Source of the DNA: Vibrio ishigakensis
Lineage (GTDB): Bacteria; Pseudomonadota; Gammaproteobacteria; Enterobacterales; Vibrionaceae
Direction of reading: 5' to 3'
Assembly: GCF_024347675.1 (NCBI RefSeq)
Contig: NZ_AP024882.1
Location: forward strand, 372,001-436,000
Length of the DNA stretch: 64,000 nucleotides
Positions 16,973 to 25,742 of this stretch are shown piece by piece. The notes beneath the pieces are model-generated. The model searched no databases, was not told where the DNA came from, and saw nothing but the letters and a program-made list of their open reading frames with translations. The position numbers were made by a program, and so were the translations under genes. Numbering within the stretch: the first letter of the stretch is position 1; each line of letters starts with the position of its first letter.

Positions 16973-18412
16973 TTAGCGAAAGGCCAAGCGTAGCCTCTCT
17001 ACTCGACTGAACAGCAACCAATCAAGAAGTAGCGCGGCGATAATAGACAAGCCCGCTAACGGAAAAGCGACAGCAATAACTATTAATGTCACTAGACCTG
17101 TTTTCCATACTCCCGTTGATTGAAAACGAGGAGGCACGCCAAGTTTGGATGAGCCGCTCGGACGACGTATCCACCACATTACAAAGCCTGTTATCGAGAT
17201 AACAATAAAGGCTAAGCAGAAGAACACATTCAAGGCTTTATTCCAGATACTCAAGTCGCCCTGATGAAGCGAAGTACCAGCCGCCATGAACTTGGCAAAT
17301 AGGCTGTAGTCCTCCCAAGTTACATCCACCAGCAAACGTCCTGAATACTGGTCAAAGTGACTGGTTCTGTCTTGTCTTGGGTCGGTCACCTGCCCTGCCA
17401 TAGAGTTTGCCGAGATAGTAAATACACCTGTCTCAGACTTAGGAAAAAACAGGCTGTATTGCTCAAATCCCATCTGGATTGCACGAACAATTAGCTGGTC
17501 GATATCTATGGAATAACTAGAGTTTGACTGAGCTTGCTCATGACCCATTTTACTGTGGTCGTGAGCCTCTTTATCCTCCGAGTGAGGCATTGGCGTTTGC
17601 TCTAGGTTCCACGGCATCTCTTCTTCAGCGCCATGATTTAGGCTGGCATGAGTCAGCACAGACTCTGGCTTGGCTCCATAAGCGTAGTAGGTCGGAAAGG
17701 TATTCCATGCTTGCACCAGTTTTGCTCCCCATACCCCAGTCCAGGCAAGACCAGAGATAAGAAAAAACAGAAGCACAATGGACAGTGCACCACCTAGGTT
17801 GGCATGCAGATCTCGCATCATTATACGAGAGCCACTGTTTAGTCGAACCATGAGAAAGCCTGCTTTAGAAGCATTATCTCGTGGAAGCCAGAGATAGATA
17901 CCACTGACCAAAAGCAATATTCCCAAGCTGGCAGATACCTCTATCAGATAGTCTCCCCAGTCCCCGATTAGCAAGGTCGCGTGGATGTCGTTGGCTAGGT
18001 TATAGATACTGTCGCTTCTGTCTATGGTTCCGAGCACCTCCCCTGTATAAGGGTTTACCGTAGCGAACACTGAGTGACCATCAGGAGATTGGATGGAAAA
18101 GCGGTTTGCAAGGTTACTCTCTTTCGCCGGTACAAACTGCGTTACCGAGTGCTGTGGAAAAGCCTGTTTTACCTGATTTAGCTGCTCACTAATTGAGACC
18201 ATTTTGTCACTTGGTTCTACCTGCAAAATGGATTGATAACGAGCCATTTCAATCTCATCATCAAACAGCATAACCAGCCCCGTAAGACTGAGCATCAACA
18301 TAAATGGGATAACAAACAGACCAGCATAAAAGTGCCAACGCCAAGTCATGAAATAGAGGGATTTTGCGCGTGACTTATCGCTCACACGCGATGGTGTTGA
18401 GTCATTCAACAT
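16973..18412 (-). CDS. PepSY-associated TM helix protein
   Basis: This is a 479-residue inner-membrane protein of the PepSY_TM family, often found with TonB-dependent receptors and thought to act as ferric or cupric reductases in metal uptake. Membrane helices lie at about residues 27-50, 155-176, 205-230, 385-408 and 425-465, with large periplasmic segments between. A His-rich stretch around residues 290-310 (HSEDKEAHDHSKMGHE) could bind metal. Helix-embedded His (WRWHFYAG, LHANLGGALS, TSLHQGD) are plausible haem ligands. It follows the DUF2946 gene by 66 bases and probably shares its transcript. Confidence 0.82.
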   Translation of the reverse strand: MLNDSTPSRVSDKSRAKSLYFMTWRWHFYAGLFVIPFMLMLSLTGLVMLFDDEIEMARYQSILQVEPSDKMVSISEQLNQVKQAFPQHSVTQFVPAKESNLANRFSIQSPDGHSVFATVNPYTGEVLGTIDRSDSIYNLANDIHATLLIGDWGDYLIEVSASLGILLLVSGIYLWLPRDNASKAGFLMVRLNSGSRIMMRDLHANLGGALSIVLLFFLISGLAWTGVWGAKLVQAWNTFPTYYAYGAKPESVLTHASLNHGAEEEMPWNLEQTPMPHSEDKEAHDHSKMGHEQAQSNSSYSIDIDQLIVRAIQMGFEQYSLFFPKSETGVFTISANSMAGQVTDPRQDRTSHFDQYSGRLLVDVTWEDYSLFAKFMAAGTSLHQGDLSIWNKALNVFFCLAFIVISITGFVMWWIRRPSGSSKLGVPPRFQSTGVWKTGLVTLIVIAVAFPLAGLSIIAALLLDWLLFSRVERLRLAFR

Positions 18413-18477
18413 AGTAATTTCCTTTACCTAGAGATCGTTCTAGCACGACCTAATTCATTGTTATTAATAATTTTTAG

Positions 18478-18843
18478 TTAGGTAAAAAGAGATGGCGGCG
18501 CTCGCGGTGTATGCTGTTCAAACCTAACCGCTAGGCTTGGATGTGAATACTCGCCATCGACCACAAGAGACTGACTTTCCCTCGGAAGGGTTAATTTAAG
18601 CTTGTGTTGATGAAAAGATGAGAAATAACTAAACGGACACGGCTTGGCGTGTTGCTGGGTATGTGGATTCGCCTCTTCAATCTGAACTAGCTTGAAGCCG
18701 TTCAGGGTACACAGGGATGCCCACACTCCCGCGTTGCTTCCATGGGCATTGATAACAGGCATCAAGGTTACCAGCACCCAACTTAAGGCACTGATAAGCA
18801 ACATAAATCGATGCTTTGAGTCTGTCAGTCGCACACGCAACAC
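18478..18843 (-). CDS. DUF2946-like small exported protein
   Basis: This 121-residue protein has one N-terminal hydrophobic segment (about residues 12-32) and a mature part with VWASLCTLNGFKLV and HAKPCPFSYFSSFHQHK, the Cys/His pattern of DUF2946 proteins that accompany copper or iron uptake genes. The C-terminus is low in structure and rich in Pro. It precedes the PepSY gene on the same strand, which supports a joint metal-related role. The start is the first ATG; no strong ribosome site was recognised, so an alternative start is possible. Confidence 0.65.
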   Translation of the reverse strand: MLRVRLTDSKHRFMLLISALSWVLVTLMPVINAHGSNAGVWASLCTLNGFKLVQIEEANPHTQQHAKPCPFSYFSSFHQHKLKLTLPRESQSLVVDGEYSHPSLAVRFEQHTPRAPPSLFT

Positions 18844-19059
18844 CCTGAAAACAAATTGCCCGCAACCTTAACACTAACTCAACAATTGCGTGTAGTTCTC
18901 ATATCCATTTTTGTGACACGTAATTCACGTCAGAGAAGGTTGATTAGTCATTATTTTTCAATGAATTACTAGGCAGTGCTCACAATTCCATCAGGATGCA
19001 TTTGAATACCGTATGCCTGTATGAAAAATTATTAAAGCAACGGTTTTCAGGAGGGAAGC

Positions 19060-19323
19060 ATGGTTGAACAAGGAAACATCTTAGGCGACTTGATAGTCTC
19101 TGACAGGTACGAGCTACTTGGTATGTGCACGGGAAACGTGATAGTTCAGCGCAACAGTGTTCTCTACCTGTATGGCATAGTCTCTAAATCCATTACCTTA
19201 GAGCCGGGTTCCAAGGCCTTTATTCAAGGTATCGTTGGCGGGGATATTATCAACAATGGTGGGCATTACAGTATCACAGGTAGCGTACTTGGAAACATTA
19301 TCGAGCCATCAGAGATCGAGTAA
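19060..19323 (+). CDS. Small beta-helical (bactofilin-like) protein
   Basis: This 87-residue protein consists of short beta repeats (GNILGDLIV, GNVIVQRNSVLYLYGIV, AFIQGIVGGDIINNG, YSITGSVLGNIIE) like one turn set of a bactofilin/polymer-forming right-handed helix. It is shorter than true bactofilins and has no membrane segment. Such small repeat proteins occur as stand-alone genes in Vibrio, with no known role. AGGAGG immediately before ATG gives a strong start. A terminator follows. Confidence 0.7.
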   Translation: MVEQGNILGDLIVSDRYELLGMCTGNVIVQRNSVLYLYGIVSKSITLEPGSKAFIQGIVGGDIINNGGHYSITGSVLGNIIEPSEIE

Positions 19324-19340
19324 TTCTGTAAAAGCAAAAA

Positions 19341-19378
19341 AGCCGAATGTGCAATACATTCGGCTCTGAGTTTTCTTT
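19341..19378. terminator. Bidirectional terminator
   Basis: AGCCGAATGT (19341-19350) pairs perfectly with ACATTCGGCT (19356-19365) around GCAAT. T-rich sequence follows on the plus strand and TTTTTTGC on the minus strand, so it serves both the bactofilin-like gene and the GH20 gene. Confidence 0.9.
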
Positions 19379-19379
19379 C

Positions 19380-21827
19380 TTACTTAAGCTGATTCAACAA
19401 CTGCTCTGTCGGTCTAACAATCGCCACTATGGTCTCATCTAAGATGATAGCCGCAGCGTCAATCTGCGCTTGGTACGCCTTAGCGTCAGTTTCAGAAAGC
19501 TTGTCTCCTGCTTTAGCTACCTCTACTAACTTGAGGCCAAGCTCAGCAATCTCTTTCGCCTTCTCTGCCACTATCACCGTATCAACTGAAGATACGTTAT
19601 CGGCAAAGATAGGCTTGGATGCGATGGCTGACATCTGTGCTTTTTGATAATGCATTTTGAGCTTATCTAATGCGCTCTCATCACCAGTACCATAAGCTTG
19701 AACAAGGTCTTGCATCTCATACACCGCCATACTCTCCACCGGAAGAGCATCTACAAAACGGTTCAGACGCTCATATTGGTTGTATAGCTCACCATGAGGT
19801 TCTGTAGAGATCCACTTCTCCCAGTTGCGGGCGTAATACTGAGCCGGCTCGATATAGTTTCCGAGAGTGCGTAGGTCGCCAATATTTTGTCCCTTAGCAA
19901 TACGCTTAAGAAGCATATCCGCGTCCGCGTGATGACGAAGTCCTACCGAAACCTCAGACCAAGTGTCCATTACTTGCATACGCTTATACATACTGCGCTC
20001 ATCGGTCAGATTTTGATCCGACCACAGGCGCTCTGCAATAGCGTAGCTACGAGGCCACAGATAGTTTTCAACCGTATAGCTGTCTTTGTTTTCAAGCCAG
20101 ATGGTGATCTCGCCACCTAGGATAAGCTTCTCTTCATCCTTGTTCAGTACCGCCGGATAGCCGCCGTTTGGCTCAGGGATAACACTGCCTTTAATACTGC
20201 TGCTTGCAATCACCTCACCTGTGGTTGGCCAGCGTACATTACCGATTAGCTGATAACTGCCATCAGCAAAGCCTTTATCATCCAGCTTCAGGTTGAATTC
20301 GGTATAAGACATGAAGTTGTCGAAGTGGCCTACAAAGCTCTTACCCGGTACATACGACTTAATGAAGATCTCTTCACGAGACTTACCGTTATAGTCACTA
20401 AAGGCGCGGAAGCTACCATCTTTCGCTTCAATGATAGTAAGCGTTCCCTTACGTGGGCCACCCTTAGAGCGAGGCTTTAGCCATTGATAGGTAACGAACT
20501 TCTCGCCTTCATGCAGTTTGTCGTCTACCGTGATGCCCTTCGGCATAGGGTCATTACGATAGTGGTAGCTGGTCGGTTGAGGCTGATCTAGGTAGTAACC
20601 CGTTGAAAGAATACCTGGATATCCCTCTTTGGCTGCGCGACCAATACTGTCTTGGCCGCGCCAACTTTGAATGACGATGGAAGTCGGTAGGTCTTTGTGC
20701 CAGATTTCATCCCAGCCAGTCATCTTCTTGCCACGCTCTTCTAGCATCTTCTCGATCTTGACGTTCAAGTAAGATTGCAGACCGCGCTCACCGTCTAGGT
20801 TATTGTCTTTAATGAATTTTTGATGCTTTTCACTGTTTATCCATTGGGCGTAATTTGGCTCATCACCACCAATATGGAAGTACTCATCCGGGAATAGCTC
20901 TACCATTTCATCGAACACATCGCCCAGCATCTCATAAAGCTCTGGATTTAACGGGTCCATCAGCGGCTCGAATACCCCCCAACCACGCTCTTGCTCGTAG
21001 CTTTGCCCCTCACCACCAGACATCAGTCTTGGGTAAGCGTGAGCCACTGCTGAAGAGTGTCCTGGAAGAGAAACCTCTGGGATCACGCGGATACCTAAGT
21101 TTCTTGCATACTCTACCAAGTAACGTACTTGATCCTTGGTGTAGTAGTTGCCGTCCGAGGTTTCAGACCACAAACGAGTCCACGAATCCGTCTGAATGCG
21201 AATGCCTTGGTCGTCCCAGAAGTGCCAGTGGAAGACGTTCATTTTGGCAGATGCCATAGCGTCCAATTGCCTTAGCAGAACATCAAATTTGATAAAGTGG
21301 CGAGAGGTGTCATAAGAGATGCCACGCCAGCGAAAACGGGGTTCATCCACCACTGCAATCGCTGGAATGAAATAGCCGTCTGCTGTGGTGTTCACTAGCT
21401 GTAGTATGGTTTCGATACCATGGATAGCACCATATGGGCTAGGTGAGCTCAGGGTGATTTGATTGCCCTTGGTGGTGATCTTATACGACTCAACAGAGTC
21501 GATATTTTGAATCTCAGCCTTGGGTGCAGCCTCTATATCAATGATCAGGTTAGCATCTTTAGCATTGTCTACCTGCCAATCTAGGATAGGTACACCCGTT
21601 TGGCGCTCTAATCGCTCAATGAAGCGCTTGGCGGTGAACTCTACGCGGTCTGAGTTGAAGCCTTTGATAAATACCTTGAAGTTACCATCAACGGTTACTT
21701 GCCCCGATTCAAGCTCGACGCTTTGCGGATATGGCATAAGGTTTAAGTCTGTATTTGGTGCCATTGCAGAGGCCATTGGAGAGATTACTGCACCTGAGAT
21801 TAGTAGAGATAAGAGTGTTTTTTTCAT
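19380..21827 (-). CDS. Secreted GH20 beta-N-acetylhexosaminidase
   Basis: This 815-residue exported enzyme should remove terminal GlcNAc/GalNAc from glycans or chitin oligomers by substrate-assisted catalysis. A signal peptide spans about residues 1-21 (ending ASA). A GH20b-type N-terminal domain (about 27-160) precedes the TIM barrel, which begins PRFRWRGISYDTSRHFI. The catalytic pair Asp322-Glu323 lies in FHIGGDEPNYAQW. A long insert and a helical C-terminal region (about 640-815) follow. It is the last gene of a minus-strand run with a D-aminoacylase, RidA and a Na+ symporter, although a terminator sits between the symporter and this gene, so it may be partly uncoupled. Confidence 0.92.
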   Translation of the reverse strand: MKKTLLSLLISGAVISPMASAMAPNTDLNLMPYPQSVELESGQVTVDGNFKVFIKGFNSDRVEFTAKRFIERLERQTGVPILDWQVDNAKDANLIIDIEAAPKAEIQNIDSVESYKITTKGNQITLSSPSPYGAIHGIETILQLVNTTADGYFIPAIAVVDEPRFRWRGISYDTSRHFIKFDVLLRQLDAMASAKMNVFHWHFWDDQGIRIQTDSWTRLWSETSDGNYYTKDQVRYLVEYARNLGIRVIPEVSLPGHSSAVAHAYPRLMSGGEGQSYEQERGWGVFEPLMDPLNPELYEMLGDVFDEMVELFPDEYFHIGGDEPNYAQWINSEKHQKFIKDNNLDGERGLQSYLNVKIEKMLEERGKKMTGWDEIWHKDLPTSIVIQSWRGQDSIGRAAKEGYPGILSTGYYLDQPQPTSYHYRNDPMPKGITVDDKLHEGEKFVTYQWLKPRSKGGPRKGTLTIIEAKDGSFRAFSDYNGKSREEIFIKSYVPGKSFVGHFDNFMSYTEFNLKLDDKGFADGSYQLIGNVRWPTTGEVIASSSIKGSVIPEPNGGYPAVLNKDEEKLILGGEITIWLENKDSYTVENYLWPRSYAIAERLWSDQNLTDERSMYKRMQVMDTWSEVSVGLRHHADADMLLKRIAKGQNIGDLRTLGNYIEPAQYYARNWEKWISTEPHGELYNQYERLNRFVDALPVESMAVYEMQDLVQAYGTGDESALDKLKMHYQKAQMSAIASKPIFADNVSSVDTVIVAEKAKEIAELGLKLVEVAKAGDKLSETDAKAYQAQIDAAAIILDETIVAIVRPTEQLLNQLK

Positions 21828-21892
21828 TATTTACCATCCTTAGGAAGCTACCCGCTCCGGTGAGGAGCACTTTGGGGGATGGAGCGAGTAGA

Positions 21893-21926
21893 TATATAAA
21901 AATGGCTCTGGAATGCAGAGCCATTT
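21893..21926 (-). terminator. Terminator after the symporter gene
   Basis: AAATGGCTCTG (21900-21910) and CAGAGCCATTT (21916-21926) form an 11-bp stem with a 5-base loop; the minus strand continues TTTATAT. It lies between the symporter stop and the GH20 start, so it may reduce rather than abolish GH20 read-through. Confidence 0.8.
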
Positions 21927-21941
21927 GAGGGGGAAAGAAGA

Positions 21942-23447
21942 TTAGTTAGCCGCAGCAGGACGCTGTGGTGCGCGCTCTTCAGCTTTCTCTTCAGAAACTT
22001 CCATTTCCATAGCCGCGCGCTCTTCATCAAGAATCGCTTTCGCTTGCTCTGGCGTTACTTGGTTAGCTGGAGTCACTAGGCTCACCACTACACCTGCTGT
22101 TAGCGCGAACAGGCAAGATGGGATTACAGGGTTACCCCAGAATGCGGTGAAGTCAGCGTTTAGCATTACAGTGAATGAAGCAACCGAAGCACCTACTAGC
22201 GTTGCGATAGCGCCTTGCCAGTTGTAACGCTTCCAGAAGCGACCCAACATACCGCACACGAACATGCCTGACATTACGGTTGAGATCATCTTAGTGATGT
22301 AGCCGATGATGTCGTTCGAAGTAAGAGCAAACAGTAGCGCCATGCCGATAACAATAACTAGAGCTAGACGAGAGTACTTCAGCATTGACTCTTTCGCTGG
22401 AACACGACCCGTGAACATTACGTATACGTCGCGCAGTAGGATAGATACGCCTGCGATAGCATCAGAGCTTGCGCTCGACATAGTTGCCGACAGACCTGCG
22501 ATAAGAACAATCATGCCGATACCCACTGGCAGAACCGTTGCTGCAATGTATGGGAACGAGAAGTTCGGGTTAGTCAGTGTTGGGTCGATAGCGTGCGCTG
22601 CCATACCAATGATTGCTGGAATGATAGAGAAGAAAAGGTATAGAACACCAGAGCCAACGAACGAACGACGGATAGTCGATACGTCTTTACCTGAGTAGAT
22701 ACGCTGACGGAAAGACGGAGTCGCCAGTACGCCTACACCGATTACTACTGCTAGAGATACCGCAGGGATGATGCCCAGTTTTTCAATCGCTAGGAAGCTG
22801 GTCGCTGCTGGGTCCATCGCTGAATATAGGTTTTCCATACCGCCGATGTGTTGCACAGACAGCACAGCCATTAGAATGAAGCCAACAAAAAGGATGATAG
22901 CTTGAATGGTGTCAGTCCAAACAACCGCTGTGTAACCACCGATAACAACATAGATGGTAAAGGCTGCTGCAATGATGATCTTAGCAAGGTTAAGGTCGAT
23001 GTCCGCAATCCACGCTAGGTACATACCACCACCTAGAATGTGCGCGCCAAGCCAGCCGATTGAAGCAACAAAGATTAGGATGCCTACTAGGTTCTTAACA
23101 ATGCGATTCGCACCTACATAGTAAGCAAGCTCTTCACTCATGGTCATAAAGTTCATCTTACGAACTGGAGCGAACCATAGTGCGAGAAGTAGAATACCGA
23201 TTGCACCGCCGATGCCGTAAAGCGCACCTGCCCAACCGTTAGCATAACCAAAGCCTACAGCGCCCATACTTGAGCCTGTACCCACCATGGTTGCTACTGT
23301 GGTACCAAGTACCAAGAATAGTGGAAGGCCGCGGCCACCCAACAAGAAATCTTCGCCTGATTTTTGGTTGCGGGATACAAACCACCCTAGCCAAATAAGA
23401 AAGCAGACGTAAACGCCAAATCCAGTTAAAAATAGCGTACTGTTCAT
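21942..23447 (-). CDS. Sodium:solute symporter (SSS family)
   Basis: This 501-residue inner-membrane transporter has about 13 helices and typical SSS motifs: GEDFLLGGRGLPLFLVLGTTVATMVGTGS near residues 31-60 in the LeuT-fold first helix, and IGGYTAVVWTDTIQ near 171-184. It imports a solute with Na+. Located downstream of ridA and the D-aminoacylase gene, it is the probable importer of the N-acyl-D-amino acid or D-amino acid used by this cluster; that is inference from position. The C-terminus is a charged cytoplasmic tail (EERAAMEMEVSEEKAEE). Confidence 0.88.
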   Translation of the reverse strand: MNSTLFLTGFGVYVCFLIWLGWFVSRNQKSGEDFLLGGRGLPLFLVLGTTVATMVGTGSSMGAVGFGYANGWAGALYGIGGAIGILLLALWFAPVRKMNFMTMSEELAYYVGANRIVKNLVGILIFVASIGWLGAHILGGGMYLAWIADIDLNLAKIIIAAAFTIYVVIGGYTAVVWTDTIQAIILFVGFILMAVLSVQHIGGMENLYSAMDPAATSFLAIEKLGIIPAVSLAVVIGVGVLATPSFRQRIYSGKDVSTIRRSFVGSGVLYLFFSIIPAIIGMAAHAIDPTLTNPNFSFPYIAATVLPVGIGMIVLIAGLSATMSSASSDAIAGVSILLRDVYVMFTGRVPAKESMLKYSRLALVIVIGMALLFALTSNDIIGYITKMISTVMSGMFVCGMLGRFWKRYNWQGAIATLVGASVASFTVMLNADFTAFWGNPVIPSCLFALTAGVVVSLVTPANQVTPEQAKAILDEERAAMEMEVSEEKAEERAPQRPAAAN

Positions 23448-23565
23448 GTAGCACCTCTCAGAGACATATTAAATCCATTTAAGAATTTTTTTCTATTTCG
23501 TTTTATATTTCAGTTAGTTACTTTATTATTAATACTGCGAAGTAACTTTTTTAATATGTAGGGTT

Positions 23566-23614
23566 GAGAGTATCCGGAGGATATTAACAATATCCCCTAT
23601 TTCCAAATACTCTC
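23566..23614 (-). promoter_or_regulatory. Long imperfect hairpin in the symporter leader
   Basis: GAGAGTAT (23566-23573) pairs with ATACTCTC (23607-23614), and inside it GGATATT (23579-23585) pairs with AATATCC (23589-23595). There is no T-run on the minus strand directly after it. It lies between ridA and the symporter and could be a processing site, a regulatory leader or a weak terminator. Confidence 0.5.
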
Positions 23615-23660
23615 TAGGTAAATTTTTGTGATATTAAATTGTGATCTATTCCGCGTTTTA

Positions 23661-24053
23661 TTAACGACGGTCTTCGCGATAACAGGTCACATCAACTTCA
23701 ACTTTTACATCTACCACTAGGTCACAAACCATGCAGATGCGCGCCGGTGGGTTTGCACCGAAGAACTCTTTAAATACCTTGTTAAAAGACTGGAAATAAC
23801 GCGAGTCAGTAAGAACAACCTTCACATGAACCACGTCTTCAAGGCCGTAACCCGCTTCAGTCATAATGTCGACACAGTTTTGAATAGCTAGGCGAGATTG
23901 ATCAATGATGCCACCTTCAACGACTTCACCGTCTGTCATTGGCGTTTGACCTGATACATATAGGAAACCACCTGCCTCTGTTGCGCGAGAAAATGGTAGG
24001 TGCTGACCACCTGTACCTGTACCACCTTCAACACCGTAACGCTTAATAGTCAT
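23661..24053 (-). CDS. RidA-family enamine/imine deaminase
   Basis: This is a 130-residue cytoplasmic protein of the RidA/YjgF/UK114 fold, which hydrolyses reactive enamines such as 2-aminoacrylate to keto acids and ammonia. The active-site arginine lies in NPPARICMVC, with GFLYVSGQTP and the C-terminal VDVTCYRED. It sits 78 bases after the D-aminoacylase gene in the same direction, and the enzyme encoded divergently would produce 2-aminoacrylate from D-serine, so the pairing makes biochemical sense. It may be a pathway-specific paralogue rather than the housekeeping RidA. Confidence 0.9.
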   Translation of the reverse strand: MTIKRYGVEGGTGTGGQHLPFSRATEAGGFLYVSGQTPMTDGEVVEGGIIDQSRLAIQNCVDIMTEAGYGLEDVVHVKVVLTDSRYFQSFNKVFKEFFGANPPARICMVCDLVVDVKVEVDVTCYREDRR

Positions 24054-24131
24054 TTTTAACTCCAGTTATTTACTTTAAATATTGATATTCTTACCAATAT
24101 ATTTTTTACAGTTAGCTTGGTTAATATTTAT

Positions 24132-25565
24132 TTACTTGCGGTAAATAAACACACCAGAACGATTATTTTTAACTTCACCTTTTTGGTAAGTTAATTGTCC
24201 GTTTACAAAGACACTGATAATTCCATCTGCAACTGAAATAGGATTTTCAAAGGTTGCTGTGTCTTTAATACTTTTCGGGTCGAACAGAACTAAATCGGCA
24301 AATGCACCGCATTTGATTTCTCCTCGTCCAGATAGGTTGTAACGTTCAGCCGACATGCCCGTCATCTTGTGAATAGCTTCTGGAAGGTCGAACAGCTTTT
24401 CATCACGGCAGTAATGGCCTAACACCTTAGGGAAAGTGCCCCACAATCTTGGGTGTGGATGCGGGTCATTCGGCAGACCATCCGAGCCCACCATGGTTAG
24501 CTTGTACTTAAGCACACGCTTCACGTCGTCTTCATCCATGCAGTGATACACAGCACCGGCTGGTTGAAGTGCTTTAGCCGCCTCCATCAGTGGCAGGTTC
24601 AAATCATCAGCAATGGCTTTAAGTGTCTTGCCTGCATGCTCTGGCATAGACTTCGACCAAGTAATGAAGATGTCGAAGTCATCGGTCACCTGTTTGAGGT
24701 CTAAAGTCGAAGAGCTCGCCGAATACGGGTAGCAATCACAAGAAACGTCTTGATGCTTGGAGGTCTTATCCATCAGATCGAGCACCTCTACGGTACGCCC
24801 CCAATTGCCAGCACCAGCACATTTCAGGTGAGAGATAACAACAGGCACCTTGGCATACTGACCTGTTTCAAACGCCTCTTCCATCGCACTTAAAATCTCT
24901 TCAAACTCAGTGCGCATATGTGTGGTGTAGATACCGCCATGACCAGAAAGCACCTTAGCTAACTGCATCACCTCGTTGGCATTGGCTTGCTTAGCACTGG
25001 CATAAGCCAGACCTGAGCTCAAACCCAAAGCACCCTGCTCCATAGCCAGGTCTAGATTGGACTGCATCTTGGCAATCTCTTCTTCTGTCGCAGTGCGCTG
25101 CAGATCATCCATCACTTGGTTACGCAGGGTCGTATGCCCAACAAGAGCGGCCACGTTTACGGCAGGCTTAGCCTCTGCCACAGCTTCTGCGTATGCCTTA
25201 AAGGTTGGATATTTGAAATCTTCTTGATTACCCAACAGGTTCATCGGATCAGGTGGATCGCCCGCTAGAACCGTTGGTGATGCACTGATACCACAGTTGC
25301 CAACAATAACCGTGGTCACGCCTTGGCTTATCTTTGGTAGGCAGTCTGGGTAACGAATTACGTTAGTGTCATCGTGGGTATGTACATCGATAAAACCGGG
25401 CGCTAGCGCCATGCCAAAACCTTCAACTAGCTCTGCTGCTGATTCATGGTCGATATGGCCGATCTCAACGATTTTTCCATCTTGGATTGCTACATCAGCG
25501 TGAAACGATTGCTCACCTGTGCCATCAAACACTTCTACATTTTTGATTATGGTGTCGAACAACAT
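24132..25565 (-). CDS. N-acyl-D-amino-acid deacylase (D-aminoacylase)
   Basis: This 477-residue amidohydrolase-superfamily enzyme hydrolyses N-acyl-D-amino acids to the D-amino acid and a fatty or acetic acid. The metal motif is H62-x-H64 in PGFIDVHTHDD; GNCGISASP, HMRTEF and HLKCAGAGNWGR lie in the usual order, and the C-terminal GRGEIKCGAFADLVLFDP is the typical tail. It lacks an obvious signal peptide, so it acts in the cytoplasm after uptake. It is the first minus-strand gene and shares a 177-bp control region with the divergent D-serine-dehydratase-like gene. Acyl and side-chain preference cannot be read from sequence. Confidence 0.9.
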   Translation of the reverse strand: MLFDTIIKNVEVFDGTGEQSFHADVAIQDGKIVEIGHIDHESAAELVEGFGMALAPGFIDVHTHDDTNVIRYPDCLPKISQGVTTVIVGNCGISASPTVLAGDPPDPMNLLGNQEDFKYPTFKAYAEAVAEAKPAVNVAALVGHTTLRNQVMDDLQRTATEEEIAKMQSNLDLAMEQGALGLSSGLAYASAKQANANEVMQLAKVLSGHGGIYTTHMRTEFEEILSAMEEAFETGQYAKVPVVISHLKCAGAGNWGRTVEVLDLMDKTSKHQDVSCDCYPYSASSSTLDLKQVTDDFDIFITWSKSMPEHAGKTLKAIADDLNLPLMEAAKALQPAGAVYHCMDEDDVKRVLKYKLTMVGSDGLPNDPHPHPRLWGTFPKVLGHYCRDEKLFDLPEAIHKMTGMSAERYNLSGRGEIKCGAFADLVLFDPKSIKDTATFENPISVADGIISVFVNGQLTYQKGEVKNNRSGVFIYRK

Positions 25566-25742
25566 TTTTCACTCTCTCAACCCGCTGTTTTGATGTGATT
25601 ATGTTAGAAAAGTGAGCGTCGTTTTTTAGTGACAAAACACACAAACTATTTTAAATTGTGTGATAGTTTCTATCTTGAAACATATAAAAATAAAGCTTAT
25701 ATCATAAAAAACATACACTTAAGCTATGTTAGGAAACAAACA

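Noticed and set aside
18900..18960. Possible Fur box upstream of the DUF2946 gene
   Set aside because: Only partial matches to the 19-base consensus (TCATT...AATGA) in AT-rich sequence; not distinguishable from chance.
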